Shown: positions 5,813 through 8,862 of the stretch, piece after piece
Layout: every line of letters starts with the position of its first letter
How positions within the stretch are numbered: the first letter of the stretch is position 1
NCBI GenBank assembly: GCA_020027805.1
Contig: JAHKKQ010000082.1
Coordinates: forward strand, 1 to 8,862
Length of the DNA stretch: 8,862 bases
Reading direction: 5' to 3'
Source: Candidatus Dadabacteria bacterium
Lineage (GTDB): Bacteria; Desulfobacterota_D; UBA1144; Nemesobacterales; UBA2774
Made by a program: the position numbers and the translations under genes
The notes under the pieces: model-generated
Database searches by the model: none
Seen by the model: only the letters and a program-made list of their open reading frames with translations
What the model was told of the DNA's origin: nothing

Positions 5813-6553
5813 TTTTTCCTCCTCTACTACCCATGTTCCTTCCGTGTCGGGTTTGGTTGTGGGGCGGACGTGGAGAGTCACTCCGAACTTCATCGCGAAT
5901 TCGACTGCCCTCGCCTGGAGCACCTTCGACCCGAGGCTCGCTAACTCGAGCATCTCCTCGTAGGATATCTTGTCGAGCTTCCTCGCTGCGGGCACTAGTC
6001 CGGGGTCGGACGTGTATATGCCGTCGACGTCGTCTTTATAAAGCTCGCACGAGTCGGCGTTAAGAGCGGCCGAGAGCGCGACCGCCGTGAGGTCGGAGCC
6101 GCCCCTGCCGAGCGTAGTGACGTTCCCTTCCTCGTCCACTCCCTGGAAGCCGGCCACTACGACTATCTTCCCCTTCCCGAGCGCCTTCTTTATCCTCTCG
6201 GCGTCTATCCTGACTATCTTCGCCTTGGAGTGGGCGTTGTCGGTCACTATCCTCACCTGATGACCCTGGAGCGATAGCGCGTCGTGCCCGAGGGCCTTGA
6301 TAGACATCGCGAGCAATCCGGAAGAGACCTGTTCCCCGCTCGAGGTCACGACGTCGAGCTCCCTCTCGTCGGGGGGGTCCATTAGCTGGAGCGACAGCTT
6401 GACCAGCTTGTCCGTCTCTCCGGCCATCGCCGAGACGACTACGAGGACGTCGTTCCCCTTTTCCTTCGTTCTAATTACGTGTCCCGCAACCCACTTTATC
6501 TTGTCGAGGCTGGCAACGCTTGTTCCGCCGTACTTCTGAACGATGAGACCCAT
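5321..6553 (-). CDS. lysC: Aspartate kinase (aspartokinase)
   Basis: LysC phosphorylates aspartate, the committed step to lysine, threonine, methionine and diaminopimelate. The 410-residue length fits the monofunctional proteobacterial/actinobacterial type; there is no homoserine dehydrogenase domain. Motifs are VQKYGGTSVAS (5-15, with the catalytic lysine K7), SSGEQ (71-75), TTLGRGGSDLTA (146-157) and YKDDVDGIYTSDP (172-184). Two ACT domains, about 265-340 and 345-410 (PDSPGIAAKIF; THSGVASRMFSTLAKEGINI), predict feedback control by lysine and/or threonine. The start is ATG 6553, directly giving the conserved MxLIVQKYGGTS, with AAGGGA and AAGGA upstream. The start lies 58 nt inside tsaE, and the stop overlaps the cimA start by 4 nt. 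An internal start at residue 248 is annotated separately. Confidence 0.96.
   Translation of the reverse strand: MGLIVQKYGGTSVASLDKIKWVAGHVIRTKEKGNDVLVVVSAMAGETDKLVKLSLQLMDPPDERELDVVTSSGEQVSSGLLAMSIKALGHDALSLQGHQVRIVTDNAHSKAKIVRIDAERIKKALGKGKIVVVAGFQGVDEEGNVTTLGRGGSDLTAVALSAALNADSCELYKDDVDGIYTSDPGLVPAARKLDKISYEEMLELASLGSKVLQARAVEFAMKFGVTLHVRPTTKPDTEGTWVVEEEKMTQLENILISGVSSDKNQAKITITQVPDSPGIAAKIFTPLSESGIIVDMIVQNVSIEGHTDITFTVPRTDFKKSIILTEKVAKQLGAKNIISDDKIAKVSLVGVGMKTHSGVASRMFSTLAKEGINILMISTSEIKISCVVEEKYTELAVRALHDAFELGETK
5818..5824 (-). promoter_or_regulatory. Internal Shine-Dalgarno site in lysC
   Basis: On the minus strand 5824-5818 reads GAGGAGG, followed by AAAAA and ATG in the lysC frame. 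This is close to the ideal anti-16S match and spacing, and it decides the proposed beta-subunit start. Confidence 0.6.
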
Positions 6554-7005
6554 TCCTTTTTCCCTTCTATTTTGATTTCGCGCGTGTTTTCCGAACCGTC
6601 GTCCGGTTCCGGAATCTTTATGTCGATGTATATAGTATATTCAGGAAATATTTCCTGAACCCTCTCCGCCCACTCGACCGCCGATACCCCGCCGCCGCCG
6701 TAGAGAAACTCGTCGGCGCCTATTCCCATGAGCTCGTCCGCTCCCGAGATCCTGTAAAGGTCGAAGTGGTAAAGCGGTATCCTGCCCTCGTACACGTTCA
6801 TGATTACGAACGTGGGGCTCACGGGCTCGTCTTCTATCCCTAGTCCCCTAGCTATCCCCTTGACGAGGACCGTTTTGCCCGCTCCCAGGTCCCCCCTGAG
6901 GGCAATAATACTACCGGGTTCGAGCGATTTGCCAATAATCTCGCCCAGTTTTATTGTTTCTTCAGCGTCCGTCACCCGTATTTCCATACTCTCTCTATTC
7001 GTCAT
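6496..7005 (-). CDS. tsaE: tRNA N6-threonylcarbamoyladenosine biosynthesis ATPase TsaE
   Basis: TsaE (YjeE family) is the ATPase that works with TsaB and TsaD to place the t6A modification at A37 of ANN-decoding tRNAs. The 169-residue frame shows Walker A GDLGAGKT (38-45), SPTF (63-66), LYHFDLYR (78-85) and VEWAERV (110-116), in the usual order. The family is usually about 150-160 aa; the final 20 or so residues (KKEWVSSFRSTAEQ...) overlap the lysC start and look like an unconserved tail. The outer ATG is at 7005 without a clear ribosome-binding site; ATG at 6987 (MEIRVTDAEET) fits the family N-terminus better and follows GAGAGAG, so it may be the true start. It lies 36 nt after nnr and overlaps lysC by 58 nt, so the three genes are surely cotranscribed. 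Confidence 0.93.
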   Translation of the reverse strand: MTNRESMEIRVTDAEETIKLGEIIGKSLEPGSIIALRGDLGAGKTVLVKGIARGLGIEDEPVSPTFVIMNVYEGRIPLYHFDLYRISGADELMGIGADEFLYGGGGVSAVEWAERVQEIFPEYTIYIDIKIPEPDDGSENTREIKIEGKKEWVSSFRSTAEQALPASTR

Positions 7006-7041
7006 ATCGGTTTTTCGTTGGATTAAAAAAAACGAGTGATA

Positions 7042-8595
7042 TCAGCGAATTCGGAAGAAAGGCTCCTCGTCCGAATCCGGAAGCTCCGATAGAGTCCGGG
7101 GGAGGACGTCCGCGAGGTCGCCCGCGATTATCCCCGCCTGCCCCCGCTCGCTCGCGCACAAGTCGCCTGCCAGGCCGTGCAGAAATACGCCTAATCGGGC
7201 CGCGTCTTCGGGCGCAAGGCGCTGCGCGAGGAATCCGCCTATAATGCCCGTTAGCACGTCCCCCATGCCGCCCGACGCCATCCCGGGGTTGCCCGAGGTG
7301 TTGACGTAAACGCGCCCTCCGGGGGTCGTGACGAGAGACCTCGCCCCCTTGAGCACGAGTATGACTTTATGCTTCCTCGCGAATTCGAGAGACACGCCTA
7401 TCCTGTCGCTCTCTATTTCGTCGGTTTCGATACCGGTGAGTCTCGACATCTCGCCCGGATGGGGGGTGAGTACGAGGGGCGCCTTCGCCTTGAGCAGTAT
7501 TCCCGGCTCTTCCGCTATAAGCGTGAGCGCGTCGGCGTCGATCACCGCCGGTATCTCGCACGACCTGATTATTTCGTACAGGAACCCGCGCGTCTCTTCT
7601 GTCGTGGAGATGCCCGGCCCTATTGCGAGCGCTGTTTTTTTATTGGCGATGATTTCTTTTACGCGTTTTACGGAGACCCTGCCGAGGGTGCGGAGGTCCG
7701 TTTCGGGCAGCGGCTCCGTCATCGCCTCGGTCGTCTTTACTTCCATTATGTCGTTCAGGCTCGCGGGTATACCCACGGTAACGAGTCCCGTGCCTACCCT
7801 GAGGGCGCCCAATGACGCGAGTGTCGCGGCCCCGGTCTTTCCCGGAGAGCCCGCCAGAATGAAGAGGTGTCCGTACGTGCCCTTGTGAGTATCGGCGCGC
7901 CGCGGCGGGAGTATACCGTTCACTGAGGCGCGTGTGAGTAATTCGTAGGGAATGTCCTTTTCGAGAGATTTCGGCGTCGTGATGTCGGCTACGTATATCC
8001 GGCCCGCGTAGTCGAGTCCGGGGTATATCGAGATTCCGATCTTGGGGAGCACGAATGTGACCGTTACGTCCGCCCTTACGGCCGCCCCGAGAGGGAATCC
8101 GGTATTCGCGTCTATGCCCGAAGGCAGGTCGACGGCGACGCGCGGGACGGGCTGACTATTGATGAAATTTATTAGCTTTCTATTGAGCCCCTCTACTTTT
8201 CTGTCGAGGCCGGTGCCGAAAAGGGCGTCCACTATGAGGTCCGCCTGTTTATATTTCCTGAGGCTCCCGTTAAGCTCGACGACTTCGCCCCCCGATTTTT
8301 TGAGCGCTCTCAGGTTGGCGAGGGCGTCGCCCCTGTATTTTGCGGAGCCTACCGCGAGGTACGTCGTTACCCGGACCCCCTGTCCCATCAAATGGCGGGC
8401 GATGACGAAACCGTCGCCCCCGTTGTTCCCGCCGCCCGCGAAGACGGCCACGCTGTCCGCGTGGGGGAATTCCTCAATGACGACGTCGGCTGCGGCGCGC
8501 CCGGCGTTCTCCATGAGGACGAGGCCGGGTATGCCGTGCTTCTCTATCGATAGGGCGTCTATTTCCCTTACTATTTCGCGTGTCGCTATTTTCAT
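7042..8595 (-). CDS. nnr: Bifunctional NAD(P)H-hydrate epimerase / ADP-dependent NAD(P)H-hydrate dehydratase
   Basis: This 517-residue protein fuses the two enzymes that repair hydrated NADH and NADPH (NAD(P)HX), as in E. coli YjeF/Nnr (about 515 aa). The N-terminal epimerase (YjeF_N, about 1-215) has LMENAGRAAA (27-36), GGGNNGGDGFVIARHL (54-69), DALFGTGL (123-130) and VDLPSGIDANTG (155-166). The C-terminal ribokinase-like dehydratase (about 225-500) has HKGTYGHLFILAGSPGKTGA (237-256), AIGPG (324-328), DADAL (353-357), TPHPGEM (377-383) and GNPGMASGGMGDVLTG (435-450). ATG 8595 gives the family start MKIATREIVREID; an upstream in-frame start at 8670 would add 25 unrelated residues. No clear Shine-Dalgarno precedes ATG 8595, only A/T-rich leader. 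It is the first visible gene of the minus-strand operon, with both catalytic halves intact. Confidence 0.95.
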   Translation of the reverse strand: MKIATREIVREIDALSIEKHGIPGLVLMENAGRAAADVVIEEFPHADSVAVFAGGGNNGGDGFVIARHLMGQGVRVTTYLAVGSAKYRGDALANLRALKKSGGEVVELNGSLRKYKQADLIVDALFGTGLDRKVEGLNRKLINFINSQPVPRVAVDLPSGIDANTGFPLGAAVRADVTVTFVLPKIGISIYPGLDYAGRIYVADITTPKSLEKDIPYELLTRASVNGILPPRRADTHKGTYGHLFILAGSPGKTGAATLASLGALRVGTGLVTVGIPASLNDIMEVKTTEAMTEPLPETDLRTLGRVSVKRVKEIIANKKTALAIGPGISTTEETRGFLYEIIRSCEIPAVIDADALTLIAEEPGILLKAKAPLVLTPHPGEMSRLTGIETDEIESDRIGVSLEFARKHKVILVLKGARSLVTTPGGRVYVNTSGNPGMASGGMGDVLTGIIGGFLAQRLAPEDAARLGVFLHGLAGDLCASERGQAGIIAGDLADVLPRTLSELPDSDEEPFFRIR

Positions 8596-8862
8596 GTGCG
8601 TGCATAAAAAATAACGTAAATCAGAGGGATTGTATAGGTGGGGGGTGGAGTGCGGGTAATCAACAGACAATGAATAGGCAAGCTATCTATTTCTTCTTTT
8701 CCCTGATGAAAACACACATACTGTGGTTTAAGAAAAGACAAGGATAAGGAGAAAGGCTATTTGTTTATCCTTCTTTTCCTTGATGAAAAGCACACATAGT
8801 GTGTTTTATGAAAGGACATTACAGAATTGTGCTAAAAATCTCATGTACTCGCTAAATCTTCC
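8596..8862. other. A/T-rich region upstream of the nnr operon
   Basis: These 267 nt hold no supportable gene. The first ~75 nt upstream of nnr contain a T-rich leader and a TACAAT -10-like box (minus strand, 8634-8629) without a convincing -35 at 17 nt. Beyond that, 8682-8815 is a pair of direct ~77-nt repeats with internal dyads, described separately. The last 45 nt to the right edge show nothing recognisable. Confidence 0.5.
8682..8815. repeat. Two tandem ~77-nt units, each with an internal dyad
   Basis: Unit A (from 8682) and unit B (from 8756) share GCTAT, TTCTTTTCC (8694 and 8771), TGATGAAAA (8704 and 8781) and CACACATA (8713 and 8791) in the same order, followed by TGTG and a GAAA-GAC end. 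The offset is 77-78 nt. Each has a dyad at the same place: ACA-TAC-TGT in A, and CACAC (8791-8795), ATA, GTGTG (8799-8803) in B, with A/T arms and outer CCTT.../...AAGG pairing in B. AAGGATAA (8740-8747) and TTATCCTT (8765-8772) are also a perfect inverted repeat between the units. Two copies with differing sequence are not a CRISPR array. They lie about 90-220 nt upstream of the nnr start, and could be operator sites or a dispersed element. Confidence 0.6.

Noticed and set aside
6554..6620. Lysine riboswitch before lysC
   Set aside because: The lysC start lies inside tsaE, leaving no leader; the bases upstream encode TsaE.
8629..8634. TACAAT as -10 box of an nnr promoter (minus strand)
   Set aside because: No acceptable -35 box lies 16-18 nt upstream; the nearest TTGATT is about 23 nt away, so I do not call a promoter.
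8682..8815. CRISPR array at the right edge
   Set aside because: There are only two imperfect copies, no constant-length spacer between exact repeats, and no cas genes.
1..8862. Defence, toxin-antitoxin, prophage or biosynthetic cluster
   Set aside because: No gene in the window has nuclease, helicase, integrase, transposase, toxin or synthetase-type motifs; apart from the Yip1 triplet the genes are housekeeping or metabolic.

Overview
The window looks like chromosomal DNA of a Gram-negative-type bacterium. It is fairly GC-rich, uses GTG starts and AUA isoleucine codons freely, and has short dispersed palindromes between genes. The gene content (linked NAD(P)HX repair, TsaE, aspartate kinase and citramalate synthase) and the repeat style suggest a Desulfobacterota/deltaproteobacterial-like lineage or an uncultured relative. 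That placement is an inference without any search.

Layout: (1) 1-987, plus strand: the 3' nine-tenths or so of a class V PLP aminotransferase, cut by the left edge. (2) 1005-2978, plus strand: three tandem paralogous Yip1-type membrane proteins of 180, 174 and 176 aa. Each has its own Shine-Dalgarno sequence and its own sigma70-like promoter with a 17-nt spacer. (3) 2979-3722: 744 nt with no credible gene, lying between convergent transcription units and filled with short dispersed and palindromic repeats. (4) 3723-8595, minus strand: a compact operon read right to left, nnr (bifunctional NAD(P)HX epimerase/dehydratase), tsaE, lysC, cimA. The nnr-tsaE gap is 36 nt, tsaE overlaps lysC by 58 nt, and lysC-cimA share an ATGA overlap. 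(5) 8596-8862: an A/T-rich region upstream of the operon holding two copies of a ~77-nt unit, each with an internal dyad.

How the genes fit together: LysC commits aspartate to lysine, threonine and methionine. CimA makes citramalate from pyruvate and acetyl-CoA, which gives 2-oxobutyrate for isoleucine without using threonine. TsaE serves t6A tRNA modification, which consumes threonine, and Nnr repairs hydrated NAD(P)H. The operon thus joins amino-acid supply with housekeeping repair and modification.

The observations most worth a second look are the triplicated Yip1 genes with conserved promoter geometry, an internal in-frame start in lysC behind an AGGAGG site (a likely separate beta subunit), the repeat cluster at the convergent junction, and the paired dyad units upstream of nnr. 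I see no mobile-element gene, CRISPR array, defence system or RNA gene.
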